Source: Paenibacillus pinistramenti
GTDB taxonomy: Bacteria; Bacillota; Bacilli; Paenibacillales; Paenibacillaceae
Direction: 5' to 3'
Assembly: GCF_005869875.1 (NCBI RefSeq)
Contig: NZ_VAWG01000004.1
Span: 1 to 64,000, forward strand
Length of the DNA stretch: 64,000 bases
Below are positions 1 to 11,930 of the stretch, piece by piece. Under the pieces are notes generated by a model. It did not search any database, was not told where the DNA came from, and saw only the letters and a list, made by a program, of their open reading frames with translations. The position numbers and the translations under genes are program-made. Every line of letters starts with the position of its first letter. The first letter of the stretch is position 1.

Positions 1-43
1 GCCGCCAGCGTTCGTCCTGAGCCAGGATCAAACTCTCCATAAA
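1..43 (-). rRNA. rrs: 16S rRNA, 5' end only (partial)
   Basis: Read on the minus strand, these bases are the conserved start of bacterial 16S rRNA (AGAGTTTGATCCTGGCTCAG and the bases after it). The gene runs out of the window to the left. The mature 5' end is placed by comparison with the Bacillus 16S start. The operon points away from oriC, as is usual for rRNA operons. Confidence 0.97.
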
Positions 44-166
44 AGTAAAGTTTGTAGCTCATTTTGAATCTGACGAGTTGTTACTCGTTGTTTATTTCTC
101 ACTCGTTGTTCAGTTTTCAAAGATCAAGCTTTTTCTTCAACGTCTTCAATCGCCGTCAACTCTTAT

Positions 167-195
167 ATAGTATCACATTCCAACCAACGTTGCAA
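167..195 (-). promoter_or_regulatory. rRNA operon promoter
   Basis: On the minus strand a TTGCAA -35 (190-195) and a TACTAT -10 (167-172) are separated by exactly 17 bases. They lie about 125 bases upstream of the 16S start. The leader between them contains the CTTTGAAAACTGAACA-type sequence often seen before Firmicute 16S genes. Confidence 0.7.
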
Positions 196-222
196 GCATT
201 TTTGTTTATTTATTTTATTTAA

Positions 223-270
223 CAAAAAAACACTGCAAATAGGCGAGTAACAAAGTCCCATTTTGCAGTG
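223..270 (-). terminator. terminator of the HD-GYP gene
   Basis: The arms CACTGCAAA (231-239) and TTTGCAGTG (262-270) are perfectly complementary. Read on the minus strand, the stem is followed by a run of seven T (224-230). It lies just past the HD-GYP stop codon and separates that gene from the rRNA promoter. Confidence 0.7.
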
Positions 271-280
271 CTGAACAATT

Positions 281-1375
281 TCATTTAACGATATCCACGA
301 TATAGAGTTGATGGTTATTAGCAAGATTAATGATTTGTCCCTTTACAGAAACCATTGGCCTGGTCGGATGATTGCGGTCAGTGAAGACGATTTCCCCGAT
401 TTCTTCATTGCTAAGGAGTACGCGTGTCCCATTGTGAAGCTCGGTGACCTTAGCAATAAAAGTTTTGACTATAGAAGGATCTAGTTTACCGAAGGCCTCC
501 GACTGAATCTCTTCCAAAACCAGATATGGGGATTGGGGTTTTCTATATCTCTTCTTTAGCGTCATTGCATGAAAAATATCGGCTACAGCTACAATTTTAG
601 CGTAGATATGAATTTTATCGCCTGTAAGGCGGAGGGGGTAGCCTGACCCGTCATTTTTCTCATGATGCTGCAGCGCAGAAAGACGTACCCCTTCATTTAG
701 CGCCGCAATATTACGCAGCATTTGATAGCCGTACGTAGTATGCAGCCGGACCTCCTCTAACTCTTCTGTATTCAGATTAGAGGGATTGTACAAAATGTCA
801 GGGTCAACTTTGACGTTCCCTATATCGTGCAGCAGGCCGGCTAGAGCAACCTGTACCCAGTCTTTTTGAGGAAGCCCGTGCCACTGAGCCAGAGAATAAG
901 AGGTAAGAGCACTAAGAATACCATTATGGTACATATAATCGTATTCGTTCATATTTTTAGGGACAAAAGTCAGGATATTATAGTTCTTAAGCATCCCAAT
1001 TAAAGTCTCCAGTTGGTTGCGAAGGTCGAATACCGGGAGATTAGTGGCAAGAATGGATTGAAAAGCGCTCTTTAACAAACTTAACATGCGGTCGTACTCC
1101 AATTGGAATTGATCCAGCGGCGACCTTTTGACTTCCTGTTGGGCTGATTCAGAACCAGCCTCGTTTCTAGCTTCCTTGGAAGACGATGAGCCGAGGCCTG
1201 CAGACTGTTTCCCGCCCTCAATATCAACCTCTTGAATCATAAAAGCCTGAAGGATGTCCAAGTCTCTGGGAAGCAGCACTTTGCCTTTAGGCATAAGCAT
1301 TCCACCAAGCATTGTATGTACTGGATTTGCAATTTTCAGTCCTGGCTTTAAGTCCCTTACAGCTACATACCCCAT
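281..1375 (-). CDS. HD-GYP domain protein (putative cyclic-di-nucleotide phosphodiesterase)
   Basis: This 364-residue protein has a variable N-terminal part, a Ser/Glu-rich linker (about residues 58-85) and an HD-GYP domain from about residue 140. The metal-binding HD is H183-D184 and the GYP signature is seen as HHEKNDGSGYP at 237-247. HD-GYP proteins usually hydrolyse cyclic di-GMP, sometimes other cyclic dinucleotides. There is no membrane segment, so it is cytoplasmic. The ATG is preceded by GAGGG. It has its own promoter and terminator between gyrA and the rRNA operon. The substrate is inferred from family knowledge only. Confidence 0.88.
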   Translation of the reverse strand: MGYVAVRDLKPGLKIANPVHTMLGGMLMPKGKVLLPRDLDILQAFMIQEVDIEGGKQSAGLGSSSSKEARNEAGSESAQQEVKRSPLDQFQLEYDRMLSLLKSAFQSILATNLPVFDLRNQLETLIGMLKNYNILTFVPKNMNEYDYMYHNGILSALTSYSLAQWHGLPQKDWVQVALAGLLHDIGNVKVDPDILYNPSNLNTEELEEVRLHTTYGYQMLRNIAALNEGVRLSALQHHEKNDGSGYPLRLTGDKIHIYAKIVAVADIFHAMTLKKRYRKPQSPYLVLEEIQSEAFGKLDPSIVKTFIAKVTELHNGTRVLLSNEEIGEIVFTDRNHPTRPMVSVKGQIINLANNHQLYIVDIVK

Positions 1376-1439
1376 TTTGATCCCTCACTATTAACTTGAT
1401 TCTTTATTATTGTTATTAGATTAGCTGACTAACAGACTA

Positions 1440-1468
1440 ATTATATACGCGTTTAGCCAGGGGGACAA
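1440..1468 (-). promoter_or_regulatory. promoter of the HD-GYP gene
   Basis: On the minus strand a TTGTCC -35 (1463-1468) and a perfect TATAAT -10 (1440-1445) are spaced by 17 bases, about 65 bases upstream of the start codon. The gyrA terminator lies just before it, so the HD-GYP gene is probably transcribed independently. Confidence 0.65.
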
Positions 1469-1528
1469 TTCCTCTTTTTTAAACTTTAAAATTTTAAAAC
1501 TTTAAAATAGTGGACGGAAGTGGATGTA

Positions 1529-1571
1529 GGATACCGAAAAATAAAAACGAACCTCCCTTAAGAAGGTTCGC
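1529..1571 (-). terminator. gyrA: gyrA terminator
   Basis: The inverted arms CGAACCT and AGGTTCG flank a short loop, and on the minus strand the stem is followed by a T-rich tract. It sits just downstream of the gyrA stop codon. Confidence 0.75.
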
Positions 1572-1593
1572 TTTATAGTTCAATCTTTGGAGC

Positions 1594-4149
1594 TTATTCC
1601 TCTTCGGAATCGTCCGGGATCTCTTCCATTTCAGGAGAAGCCACTTCATCCGTGCCTGCAGCATCCAGAAGCTCATCCTCAGCCGATAATGGATGATCTT
1701 CATCCAGCAGTTCATCATTCGCTTCTTCCGATTTATCTGTCCGGCATACCGTTGCAACCGAATCCTCTTCACGAATATTAATCAGCTTAACGCCCTGCGC
1801 GTAACGGCCCATCGTGCTGATACCCGCCATGCTGGTCCGAATCAAGGTACCGCTGCTGGTGATAATCATCAAGTCCTCTTCGTCTTTAACGACTTTAAGG
1901 CCAATAACGATACCATTCTTCTCGGTTACGTTAATCGTCTTAATGCCTTTACCGCCACGGGATTGAACGCGGTAGTCGTCCACAGGAGTACGTTTGCCGT
2001 AGCCTTTGGTTGTTACGATCAGAATATCTTGTTCCGGTACGATGACATCCATGGCGATTACCTGGTCATCCGAGTCAAGCGTGATTCCTTTAACCCCTGT
2101 CGCAGAACGTCCCATGGAACGTACATCACTTTCCAAGAAGCGGATAGACATACCTTGGGCCGTACCTAAGATCACCTCTTGATTGCCATCCGTCATCTTA
2201 ACATCAATCAGACGGTCATCGTCGCGAAGGTTGATGGCAATGAGACCGCCTTTACGAATATTCACGTAGTCCTCAAGCGGCGTCTTCTTGACAATGCCCT
2301 GCTGGGTAGCAAAGAAGAGCAGTTTATCCGTCTCTGAAGGAACAACCGGAATAACCGCATTTACCGTTTCACCCTGTTCGATTTGAATCAGGTTGATAAT
2401 TGGAGTACCCCGTGCGGTCCGGCCAAGCTCTGGAATTTCGTAAGCTTTGATCCGGTACGCTTTGCCGCGGTCGGTAAAGAACATCAGGTAATTGTGGGAG
2501 TTGGTTACGAACAGATGCTCAACGAAGTCATTATCTTTCGTATCCATCCCTACAACACCACGGCCGCCCCGCTTCTGGCTGCGGTATGTCGTTACAGGCA
2601 GGCGCTTGATATATCCGGTATGTGTGATCGTAATGACGACCTCTTCCTGAGGAATAAGGTCTTCATCAAGAATGCTTTCTTCACCGACTGTAATCTCAGT
2701 CCGGCGTTCGTCAGCAAATTTCTCTTTAATCTCCTGCAGTTCCTGGCTGATAATGTCCAGCACAAGTGCTTCGCTGGCCAGAATTTCCCGGTATTCGGCA
2801 ATCTTCTGGACCAGTTCGTTATATTCATTCTCAATTTTGTCGCGTTCCAAACCGGTCAGACGGCGCAGACGCATGTCCAGAATCGCTTGAGCCTGTTCAA
2901 AGCTCAGACCAAAACGGGTAATCAACCCTTCGCGGGCTTCTTCGTCCGATTTGGAGGAACGAATCAAAGCGATAACCTCGTCGATGTGATCCAAGGCGAT
3001 GCGCAGGCCTTCAAGAATATGAGCTCTCGCTTCCGCCTTACGGAGATCGAATTCAGTCCGGCGCCGGATAACCTCAACCTGGTGAATAATATAATGTCTC
3101 AGAACCTCGTGCAGCGTAAGGATGCGGGGTTCATTATTCACAATAGCCAGCATGTTGATGCCAAACGTGGACTGCATAGCTGTATGTTTGTACAAGTTAT
3201 TCAGCACAACGTTAGGATTAACATCCCGGCGAAGCTCAATAACAACACGCATACCGGTACGGTCTGATTCATCCCGCAAATCGGTAATGCCTTCGATCCG
3301 TTTCTCTCTGACCAATTCAGCAATCTTCTCTACCAGTCTTGCTTTAATGACCTGATACGGAAGCTCATGCACGATAATCCGGGCTTTATTGTTATGCTCC
3401 TCAATGGTTGCTTTCGCTCGCATCGTTACGGAACCGCGTCCGGTTGAGTAAGCCTGTCTGATTCCTTCCCGCCCTAAAATGTAACCGGCAGTAGGAAAGT
3501 CAGGTCCTTTGATGTATTCCATCAATTCCAGGGAGGTAAGATCAGGATTCTTGATTAAAGCCTGAACCCCATCAATGACCTCACCCAGGTTATGAGGAGG
3601 AATATTGGTCGCCATCCCTACCGCAATACCGGAAACCCCGTTTACCAGCAGGTTGGGGTAGCGGGCAGGCAGAACCACCGGCTCCAGCTCTTCTCCGTCA
3701 TAGTTAGGAGTGAAATCTACTGTCTCCTTATTGAGATCACGCAGCATTTCCATTGCAATCTTAGATAATCTTGCTTCCGTATACCGCATCGCGGCAGCAA
3801 AGTCGCCGTCAATGGAGCCAAAATTGCCATGACCGTCAACCAGCATATTTCGCATGGAGAAATCCTGAGCCATCCGGACCATGGTCTCATATACAGCAGA
3901 GTCACCATGAGGATGATACTTACCGATCACTTCGCCGACGATTCTGGCCGACTTCTTAAACGGCTTGTCCGGGGACATCCCGAGCTCAGACATTGCAAAC
4001 AAAATGCGGCGATGAACAGGTTTGAGTCCATCCCGAACATCCGGCAAAGCCCGGCTGACAATGATGCTCATTGCATAATCCATAAAGGACTCGCGCATCT
4101 CCTGACCAATATCACGATCTACAATACGCGAGAATTTTTCTTCCGCCAT
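1594..4149 (-). CDS. gyrA: DNA gyrase subunit A
   Basis: GyrA is the breakage-reunion subunit of DNA gyrase, which introduces negative supercoils with GyrB. The start used here gives 851 residues beginning [22 protein letters not shown] ribosome site stands just before this ATG. A reading frame opening 30 bases earlier lacks such a site. The active-site Tyr region ([12 protein letters not shown]) and the C-terminal GyrA box (QKRGGRGV) are present. The quinolone-determining segment [12 protein letters not shown] has the Ser and acidic residues typical of susceptible strains. The tail is strongly acidic. Confidence 0.98.
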   Translation of the reverse strand: MAEEKFSRIVDRDIGQEMRESFMDYAMSIIVSRALPDVRDGLKPVHRRILFAMSELGMSPDKPFKKSARIVGEVIGKYHPHGDSAVYETMVRMAQDFSMRNMLVDGHGNFGSIDGDFAAAMRYTEARLSKIAMEMLRDLNKETVDFTPNYDGEELEPVVLPARYPNLLVNGVSGIAVGMATNIPPHNLGEVIDGVQALIKNPDLTSLELMEYIKGPDFPTAGYILGREGIRQAYSTGRGSVTMRAKATIEEHNNKARIIVHELPYQVIKARLVEKIAELVREKRIEGITDLRDESDRTGMRVVIELRRDVNPNVVLNNLYKHTAMQSTFGINMLAIVNNEPRILTLHEVLRHYIIHQVEVIRRRTEFDLRKAEARAHILEGLRIALDHIDEVIALIRSSKSDEEAREGLITRFGLSFEQAQAILDMRLRRLTGLERDKIENEYNELVQKIAEYREILASEALVLDIISQELQEIKEKFADERRTEITVGEESILDEDLIPQEEVVITITHTGYIKRLPVTTYRSQKRGGRGVVGMDTKDNDFVEHLFVTNSHNYLMFFTDRGKAYRIKAYEIPELGRTARGTPIINLIQIEQGETVNAVIPVVPSETDKLLFFATQQGIVKKTPLEDYVNIRKGGLIAINLRDDDRLIDVKMTDGNQEVILGTAQGMSIRFLESDVRSMGRSATGVKGITLDSDDQVIAMDVIVPEQDILIVTTKGYGKRTPVDDYRVQSRGGKGIKTINVTEKNGIVIGLKVVKDEEDLMIITSSGTLIRTSMAGISTMGRYAQGVKLINIREEDSVATVCRTDKSEEANDELLDEDHPLSAEDELLDAAGTDEVASPEMEEIPDDSEEE

Positions 4150-4312
4150 GCTGTACCTCCTTGAATGACCAGTGTACATCTATGAGAAAAGCCGCAAAAG
4201 CAGCCCGCGAGACCCAGCCAGAACTTTCTAATCCGCCGTACACACGCTGGTCTGCGAGTACTCAAAAAGAATGTATTAAAAGGCCGTAACCCCTAGATAA
4301 ACGCTAATATTT

Positions 4313-4341
4313 ATTATATTACTTTCACAAAACAAGCACAA
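4313..4341 (-). promoter_or_regulatory. gyrA: gyrA promoter; otherwise featureless 4150-4595 gap
   Basis: On the minus strand a TTGTGC -35 (4336-4341) and a TATAAT -10 (4313-4318) have a 17-base spacer, leaving a leader of about 160 bases before gyrA. The whole 4150-4595 gap separates gyrA from the plus-strand YheC/YheD gene. A TATAAT near 4495 could serve that gene but lacks a convincing -35. Confidence 0.6.
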
Positions 4342-4595
4342 TTAAACCTAACCAAAGAGCTGGTCTCTGGACAGGATTACTAAAAATAGGGAAATGTCCA
4401 ATCCTGCGGCTTTCCGGTATCATACACTGTTCCTATACTAGGTTGTTTTCCTACAGTTTCTTGGATTTCAAATCAGTTAGAAAATCACCATATCTTATAA
4501 TTATACCATTGTTTGCCCCTTCTGTCCTATGGTTTTTCAGCCTTACAACGCTTGAATTCCATAAGTTAGCCCGCTTAGAAAGGAATGAAGCAGTC

Positions 4596-5390
4596 TTGCC
4601 TATTCAGCGTGTTTCGAGCAAGTGGGAAAAAACAAAGGTATTGCTCAAGAACGAACGATTAAGCCGTTACATCCCAGAAACCCGGCTATTATCATCGGAA
4701 CAGCTGAAGCTTATGCTGGAGCAATATCATTTGGTATTTATCAAACCAGACCGCGGCACCTATGGAATAGGAGTCATGTCGATGGAGCAGTACCAGGAAG
4801 ACCCGCAGGAGCCGGAATCACCTTGGCTGTATAAGCTTCGCTCTGGAATAGAAAGCCGTATTTTTAATTCCGTGGACGAGGTGGACCCTCTGTTAAAAGA
4901 GCGGACTAACGGGAAGCCGTATCTGATCCAGCGCGGCATTGAGCTCCTTACTTACGAGAACCGAAAATTTGACCTCCGGGTGCTTGTGCAAAAGAATCCA
5001 AAGGGGGCCTGGGAAACAACAGGCATGATTGGCCGGATTGCCGGGCAGCAGAAAATTATAACCAACTATCACAGCGGCGGAAAAACAGCACCTGTCGAAG
5101 AATTATTTAAAAATTACCTTCAGCCCAAAGGCCTCGCCAGTCTGATCATCGAACTGCGCAGACTAGGGGAAAGGGTAGGCGGCCAGCTTGAGCGGAAGTA
5201 CGACCGGCTGCAGGAAATCGGCCTCGATATTGCGGTTGACGCAGACTTTCGCCCATGGATACTAGAGGTGAACACCCTTCCGGCGCTGTTCCCCTTCAAA
5301 TGGCTGCCAGACAAAACTATTTATCCAAAAATACGCAAATATGCCCTTGCATACGGCAGAAAATTGGACGGCAAGAAGAAACCTTCATAG
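4596..5390 (+). CDS. YheC/YheD family protein (endospore coat-associated, ATP-grasp-like)
   Basis: The protein resembles the YheC/YheD family, whose members are linked to the spore coat and have an ATP-grasp-like fold. Typical segments are IQRVSSKWEKTKVLL at the N-terminus, FIKPDRGTYGIGV, LIQRGIELL, KFDLRVLVQ and WILEVNTLPALF. The frame is open from an ATG at 4443, but that extension is unlike the family. A TTG at 4596, preceded by AAAGGA, gives a 264-residue protein with the usual family N-terminus, so that start is chosen. It lies between gyrB and gyrA on the opposite strand, convergent with gyrB. Confidence 0.8.
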   Translation: MPIQRVSSKWEKTKVLLKNERLSRYIPETRLLSSEQLKLMLEQYHLVFIKPDRGTYGIGVMSMEQYQEDPQEPESPWLYKLRSGIESRIFNSVDEVDPLLKERTNGKPYLIQRGIELLTYENRKFDLRVLVQKNPKGAWETTGMIGRIAGQQKIITNYHSGGKTAPVEELFKNYLQPKGLASLIIELRRLGERVGGQLERKYDRLQEIGLDIAVDADFRPWILEVNTLPALFPFKWLPDKTIYPKIRKYALAYGRKLDGKKKPS

Positions 5391-5404
5391 GGAGTAGGAG
5401 ACGT

Positions 5405-5436
5405 AAAAAAAGACCAGGCATCCATTCTGCCTGGTC
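5405..5436 (-). terminator. gyrB terminator, shared with the convergent gene
   Basis: The perfect 9-base stem GACCAGGCA / TGCCTGGTC with a 7-base loop is followed, on the minus strand, by seven T. It lies between the convergent YheC/YheD gene and gyrB. The T-tract favours termination of gyrB transcripts. Confidence 0.85.
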
Positions 5437-5444
5437 TCCTGCTG

Positions 5445-7376
<1,932 letters not shown>

Positions 7377-7445
7377 TTAGAACCTCCGCGTGCTTATACA
7401 GAGGCCTTTAAAGTTAAAATTCTATAGCTCCTAATTCTAGAAATG

Positions 7446-7694
7446 CTAAAACTCCTGGTATGTGCTGCATCTCTTCTTCAGAGTCGCTGATGAAATCGGC
7501 GAATAGTAGACGGTCTGCTCCGTGACGACAATCGACTTCGGTTCTTCTTCGCTGATCTGCACCATTTTCTTGGTGCCCAGCATGTTCTCTACAAACTGCT
7601 TGGAGATCTTGGAAGATTTCTCAATCGATATATCAAATATAGCTACGAGTTCCCGTGATGAGACCACCTTCTCGCCGCCCAAATGAATATACAC
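7446..7694 (-). CDS. remB: extracellular matrix regulator RemB (YaaB, DUF370-like)
   Basis: This 82-residue protein opens MYIHLGGEKVVSSRELVAIFD, the N-terminus of the YaaB/RemB family. In Bacillus RemB helps activate biofilm matrix genes. The start codon is GTG, preceded by GGAGG at a 7-base spacing. It lies 16 bases after recF and before gyrB, its conserved place in Bacilli. A role in matrix control in this organism is inferred from the family. Confidence 0.9.
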   Translation of the reverse strand: MYIHLGGEKVVSSRELVAIFDISIEKSSKISKQFVENMLGTKKMVQISEEEPKSIVVTEQTVYYSPISSATLKKRCSTYQEF

Positions 7695-7710
7695 GTGCCC
7701 GCCTCCGCTT

Positions 7711-8823
7711 CTAGGACATCACTTGCCCGTTTTGAACATGAAAAATGCTGGCGTCCTTCAGTTTGGAGGCATTAATGCTCTCCATGCCGGTCGCTGTAAT
7801 GAACGTCTGCACTTTGCTCTGAAAAGTCTCAATGAGCTGCGTCTGCCGGTAAGGGTCCAGTTCGGACAATACGTCATCCAGCAGAAGTACCGGGTATTCT
7901 CCGATCTCCTCATGAATCAGCTCAATTTCCGCCAGCTTCAAAGACAGCGCCGTCGTCCGCTGCTGTCCCTGCGATCCGAACACCTGGGCTTCCTTGCCGT
8001 TGATATGGAAGGCAATGTCATCCCGGTGAGGGCCCGCCAAAGTCATGCCCCGCCTCATTTCCTGATCTTTCGATTGTGATAACTTTATCATAAATTGCTC
8101 CAATAGGACAGCTTCATCTTCCTCAGCAGCATCCCCAAAGGAGGGAAGATAGGTTAATTCAAGGCTTTCTGCGCCATTCGTTATCCCCTTGTGGATATCT
8201 GAAGCCCAGCGCTGCAGCTTTCTTATAAATTGTTTCCTTCTCTTGATGATTTTAACACCGTGTTCCGCCAGCTGCTCATTCCAGACCTCAAGCATGATCA
8301 GGGAATCGGGCCCTGACTGGAAGGCATTTTTCAGCAGATTGTTGCGCTGGACGAGCACCTTTTGATACTGCTGAAGGTGGTAAAGATAGCTCGGCATAAC
8401 CTGGCCGATCTCCATATCGAGGAACCGGCGGCGGATGCCGGGCGTGCCTTTTACAATCTCCAAATCCTCAGGGGCAAACATCACGACATTGAGTGTCCCT
8501 ACAAAATCACTGAGCTTGCGCTGCTCAAGACCGTTCAGCCTGGCCTTTTTCCCTTGAGGCGACAAGCGGAGCTCCAGACTGACCGAACCATATTTTCGCT
8601 CAATTAGCGCAGCAAGCACCGCTGCGTCCGCCTGAAAAGAGATCAGCTCTTTATCTTTGGACGTGCGGTGCGACTTGGTTAACGCCAGCATTAATATAGC
8701 TTCAAGCAGATTCGTTTTGCCCTGCGCATTATTGCCCAGCAGCAGATTCACATTGCCGAACGTGTCAAGCTTTACCTGTTCGTAATTGCGGTAATGCTCG
8801 AGGCTTAATTGTTTAACAAACAT
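7711..8823 (-). CDS. recF: DNA replication and repair protein RecF
   Basis: RecF helps load RecA at gapped DNA. The 370-residue protein is an SMC-like ATPase. The Walker A motif is GNNAQGKTNLLEAI near residue 30, the ABC signature is GSQGQQRTTALSLKLAE, and the Walker B motif is LLLDDVLSELD. The ATG follows a clear AGGAGGAG. It belongs to the dnaN-yaaA-recF-remB-gyrB transcription unit. Confidence 0.97.
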   Translation of the reverse strand: MFVKQLSLEHYRNYEQVKLDTFGNVNLLLGNNAQGKTNLLEAILMLALTKSHRTSKDKELISFQADAAVLAALIERKYGSVSLELRLSPQGKKARLNGLEQRKLSDFVGTLNVVMFAPEDLEIVKGTPGIRRRFLDMEIGQVMPSYLYHLQQYQKVLVQRNNLLKNAFQSGPDSLIMLEVWNEQLAEHGVKIIKRRKQFIRKLQRWASDIHKGITNGAESLELTYLPSFGDAAEEDEAVLLEQFMIKLSQSKDQEMRRGMTLAGPHRDDIAFHINGKEAQVFGSQGQQRTTALSLKLAEIELIHEEIGEYPVLLLDDVLSELDPYRQTQLIETFQSKVQTFITATGMESINASKLKDASIFHVQNGQVMS

Positions 8824-8887
8824 GCAGCGCTCCTCCTACTCTTCAAGCATCCGCCCGGAATTCACCGCTACGGACCACATCAGAGGT

Positions 8888-9103
8888 TCACTCTGCAGCA
8901 ACCTCAAAGGTACCTTCGCCTTCAACCTCAATCCGGTCGCCTGGATACAGCTTGCGTCCGCGCCGTTCTTCAGGTTCTCCGTTCACTTTGACAAGCCCCT
9001 CCTGCAGCAGCGCTTTGGCCATGCCTCCAGTTGGAACGCAATCAGCCAGCTTCAGAAATTGGTCGAGCTTGATATATTCACTGTGAATTTTTACTTGTTT
9101 CAT
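8888..9103 (-). CDS. yaaA: S4 domain RNA-binding protein YaaA (RlbA)
   Basis: The 71-residue product beginning MKQVKIHSEYIKLDQFLK is a minimal S4-type RNA-binding domain (QFLKLADCVPTGGMAK, then VKVNGEPEERRGRKLYPGD). The family sits between dnaN and recF in Bacilli and is linked to ribosome assembly. A reading frame extends upstream into dnaN, but this ATG, preceded by GTGGAG, gives the usual family length. Confidence 0.92.
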   Translation of the reverse strand: MKQVKIHSEYIKLDQFLKLADCVPTGGMAKALLQEGLVKVNGEPEERRGRKLYPGDRIEVEGEGTFEVAAE

Positions 9104-9131
9104 GAATCTCCACGATCCTTTCGGCGTGACT

Positions 9132-10274
9132 CTAGTTGGTGGTGCGGTAAGGAAGAATGAGATAGAGACTGCGGCTTTCATCCGTAGGCTTCACAATAAT
9201 CGGGCTCATTGCCCCGGTAAAGCCGATATGCAGCTGCTCGCTTTCCACCACTTTCAGTACATCCAGCATATATTTTGAGTTAAAAGAAATTTTGAGCGGA
9301 TCTCCGGAAAAATCGACCACATCGAGCTGCTCTGTAACTTTGCCAAGCTCGGATGAGCTGGAGGAGATTTCAATGCTGCCGTCCTCAAGCGTCTGCAGTC
9401 TAACGATGTTTGTCTTCTCCTCACGGGACAGCAAATAAGCGCGGTCGATCGAATCGCTTAATTTTTTTGTATCCACAACGAGTTCTGTTTTGTAGTGTGA
9501 CGGAATAATCTTGGAAGTATCCGGATAAGTTCCGTCGAGAATCCGCGAGTAGAAGAGCACCCGGTCAATTTTAAACAATACCTGGTTGTCTGCCACAACG
9601 ATGTCGACCATGGTGTTCTGGTCCGGAATGATCTTGCTCAGCTCGTTCAGCGTTTTACCGGAGATGACAATGTTGCTGAACCGGACTTCTTCGGTGTTGT
9701 CAATCGGTGCGGTGCGGCTGGCCAGGCGGTGGCGGTCTGTGGCCACAAATTTAAACAGATTATCGCTGAGGTTCCACAGAACCCCGGTCAGAATCGGTGT
9801 AGTCTCATGAGTGGAAATGGAGAACACCGTCTGTTTGATCATATTGCGAAGCAGGTCGCCCGGCAGAGAAATGACCTGATCCTCTTCAATTATCGGCAGG
9901 ACAGGGAATTCCTCCGGATCCAAGCCGACCATCTGAATATCGGTTGATCCTGAGCGGATAAAGGTTTGGAAGCCTTCTTTGACCTCCATTTCAATTTCGG
10001 ACGAAGGCAGCTTCTTGATAATCTCCACAAAGAATTTTGCCGGAAGCACGACGCTGCCAGGACGCTCAATCTGAACGATCTGCTTGTTATTGTCCTCCTG
10101 CGGAATAAACGCCTGAATGGAAATATCCGTATCACTAGCCGTTAACGTTACCCCTTGGAAATTAACCTCAAGCTTGATGCCGGTCAAAATAGGAATTGTT
10201 GTGCGGCTGGAGATCGCTTTAGATACATGCTGGATGGATTCATTCAGCTCGTTTTTCAAAATCCGGATTTTCAT
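9132..10274 (-). CDS. dnaN: DNA polymerase III beta subunit (sliding clamp)
   Basis: DnaN forms the ring-shaped clamp that tethers DNA polymerase to the template. The 380-residue length and the repeated clamp-domain pattern fit. Conserved stretches include the N-terminal MKIRILKNELNESIQHVSKA, VATDRHRLA and the C-terminal ending near LILPYRTTN. The ATG is preceded by AGGAGTGACAGT. It is the second gene after dnaA, separated from it by the 274-base origin element. Confidence 0.98.
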   Translation of the reverse strand: MKIRILKNELNESIQHVSKAISSRTTIPILTGIKLEVNFQGVTLTASDTDISIQAFIPQEDNNKQIVQIERPGSVVLPAKFFVEIIKKLPSSEIEMEVKEGFQTFIRSGSTDIQMVGLDPEEFPVLPIIEEDQVISLPGDLLRNMIKQTVFSISTHETTPILTGVLWNLSDNLFKFVATDRHRLASRTAPIDNTEEVRFSNIVISGKTLNELSKIIPDQNTMVDIVVADNQVLFKIDRVLFYSRILDGTYPDTSKIIPSHYKTELVVDTKKLSDSIDRAYLLSREEKTNIVRLQTLEDGSIEISSSSSELGKVTEQLDVVDFSGDPLKISFNSKYMLDVLKVVESEQLHIGFTGAMSPIIVKPTDESRSLYLILPYRTTN

Positions 10275-10381
10275 ACTGTCACTCCTAATTGATTAATTAA
10301 CCTGCCGGTGATTGGTCATTGGTTGGTTTTGTTTTGTAGGTTTTGATTTTAAACCAGGTTTTCAAATGCAGCCTTCTGGCT

Positions 10382-10453
10382 GCTGTTGTTATGAAGATAA
10401 ATCTTTTTAAAAAATAGTAGTAATAGCAGTAGGGGCACTGAATATGTGGATAA
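10382..10453. other. oriC: oriC unwinding element: DnaA box, GC step, six DnaA-trios and AT-rich DUE
   Basis: The dnaA-dnaN gap holds the elements of a bacterial basal unwinding system in order. A perfect DnaA box (TGTGGATAA, 10445-10453) comes first, then a GGGC step (10433-10436). Next are six consecutive trinucleotides, TAG-TAG-TAA-TAG-CAG-TAG (10415-10432). An A/T-rich tract (10382-10414) follows. A second, one-mismatch box lies at 10480-10488. In Bacillus, DnaA polymerises on such trios to open the duplex. Confidence 0.85.
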
Positions 10454-10548
10454 GCCCCTCAGACAATATAAAATCAAGCCTATCCACATGTGCATAGCTT
10501 GTGCATAGGCTTTGGAGCAATTCGAAAGTTATTCACTTGTTTATAAGT

Positions 10549-11898
10549 TTAGGCCGAGGTATTTTTGATCTTCTCGGTGATGTTATTGATGATTTTAAAC
10601 AATTCCTGATCCATCTTCATCTGCTGCGAAATTTTCTCGTGCGCATGAATGACGGTGGTATGGTCACGCCCTCCAAATGCTTCCCCGATCTTTGGGAGGG
10701 AGTAGTCGGTCAGCTCTCTGGAGAGATACATCGCGATCTGCCTCGGGAAAGCAATGGCTTTGGTCCGTTTCCGCGCTTTAAAATCCTCCAGACGCAGATT
10801 GTAATATTCGCCCACCTTCTGCTGAATATCCTGAATTGTAATCATCTTCGGACGGCTTGACGGAATAATATCCTTCAGCGCTTCCGCGGCCAGATGGGTC
10901 GTCACATCCTGGTTGATCAGCGAAGAATAAGCGACCACCCGGATGAGAGCGCCTTCCAGTTCCCGAATGTTCGTATCGATCTGATTGGCGATGTACATCA
11001 TCGCTTCATTCGGAATGTCGAGGTTCTCCGCACGGGCTTTCTTCCGCAAAATGGCGATACGCGTCTCTAAATCCGGCGGCTGAATATCGGTGATCAGGCC
11101 CCATTCAAACCGGGATCTGAGCCGTTCTTCGAGCGTCGGTATTTCCTTTGGCGGCCGGTCACTCGAAATGATGATCTGCTTGCGCTCTTCATGCAGGGCG
11201 TTAAACGTATGGAAAAATTCCTCCTGCGTCGATTCCTTACCCGCCAGGAACTGAATATCGTCAATCAGCAGAATATCAATGTTCCGATATTTGTTCCGGA
11301 AGCTCTCCCCGCGGTTATCCCGGATCGCATTGATAAATTCATTCGTAAATTTCTCGGAGGAAATGTACACGACCTTGCTGCTCGGCGAATGCTCGAGAAT
11401 GTAATGGCCGATAGCATGCATCAGATGCGTCTTGCCAAGTCCCACGCCCCCATACAGAAACAGCGGGTTGTAAGCTCGGGCCGGTGCTTCGGCGACAGCA
11501 AGCGAAGCTGCATGGGCAAAACGGTTCCCGGAGCCGATGACGAATGTATCGAAGGTGTATTTCGGGTTCAGCATATTGGAGACCGGTTCTTCGGTTACAA
11601 CAACCTGCGGAGTCTGCGGCTGCGGCGGAGCCTGCTCGGCGGGCTTGTTGTCCTCGATTTCAAAGGTTACATCGACCTGCTTGCCGAAGACTTCATAAAT
11701 CGTGGAGGCAACAAGTTTGGTATAGCGGCTCTCCAGCCATTCCACAGCAAAGGTAGTCGGTGCTGAGATGACAACCGAGGTGTCGCTGATCGACACTGGC
11801 TTAGTGGCTTTGAACCACGTATCGAAGCTCGGTTTGCTCAGTTTGGTTTGGATAATGGATAGAATTTGCTGCCATAATTCAGAGGTATGGCTGTCCAC
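10549..11898 (-). CDS. dnaA: chromosomal replication initiator protein DnaA
   Basis: DnaA binds TTATCCACA boxes and opens oriC. The 449-residue protein has N-terminal domain I, a proline/glutamine-rich linker (about residues 85-105) and an AAA+ domain. The Walker A motif is [15 protein letters not shown] and the Walker B motif is LLIDDIQFL. The C-terminal DNA-binding signature is [15 protein letters not shown]. The start is GTG, preceded by AAAGGAG. It begins the leftward replication gene cluster, with origin elements on both sides. Confidence 0.98.
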   Translation of the reverse strand: MDSHTSELWQQILSIIQTKLSKPSFDTWFKATKPVSISDTSVVISAPTTFAVEWLESRYTKLVASTIYEVFGKQVDVTFEIEDNKPAEQAPPQPQTPQVVVTEEPVSNMLNPKYTFDTFVIGSGNRFAHAASLAVAEAPARAYNPLFLYGGVGLGKTHLMHAIGHYILEHSPSSKVVYISSEKFTNEFINAIRDNRGESFRNKYRNIDILLIDDIQFLAGKESTQEEFFHTFNALHEERKQIIISSDRPPKEIPTLEERLRSRFEWGLITDIQPPDLETRIAILRKKARAENLDIPNEAMMYIANQIDTNIRELEGALIRVVAYSSLINQDVTTHLAAEALKDIIPSSRPKMITIQDIQQKVGEYYNLRLEDFKARKRTKAIAFPRQIAMYLSRELTDYSLPKIGEAFGGRDHTTVIHAHEKISQQMKMDQELFKIINNITEKIKNTSA

Positions 11899-11930
11899 AG
11901 ACTGTCACTCCTTTATAACACTTACAATTG

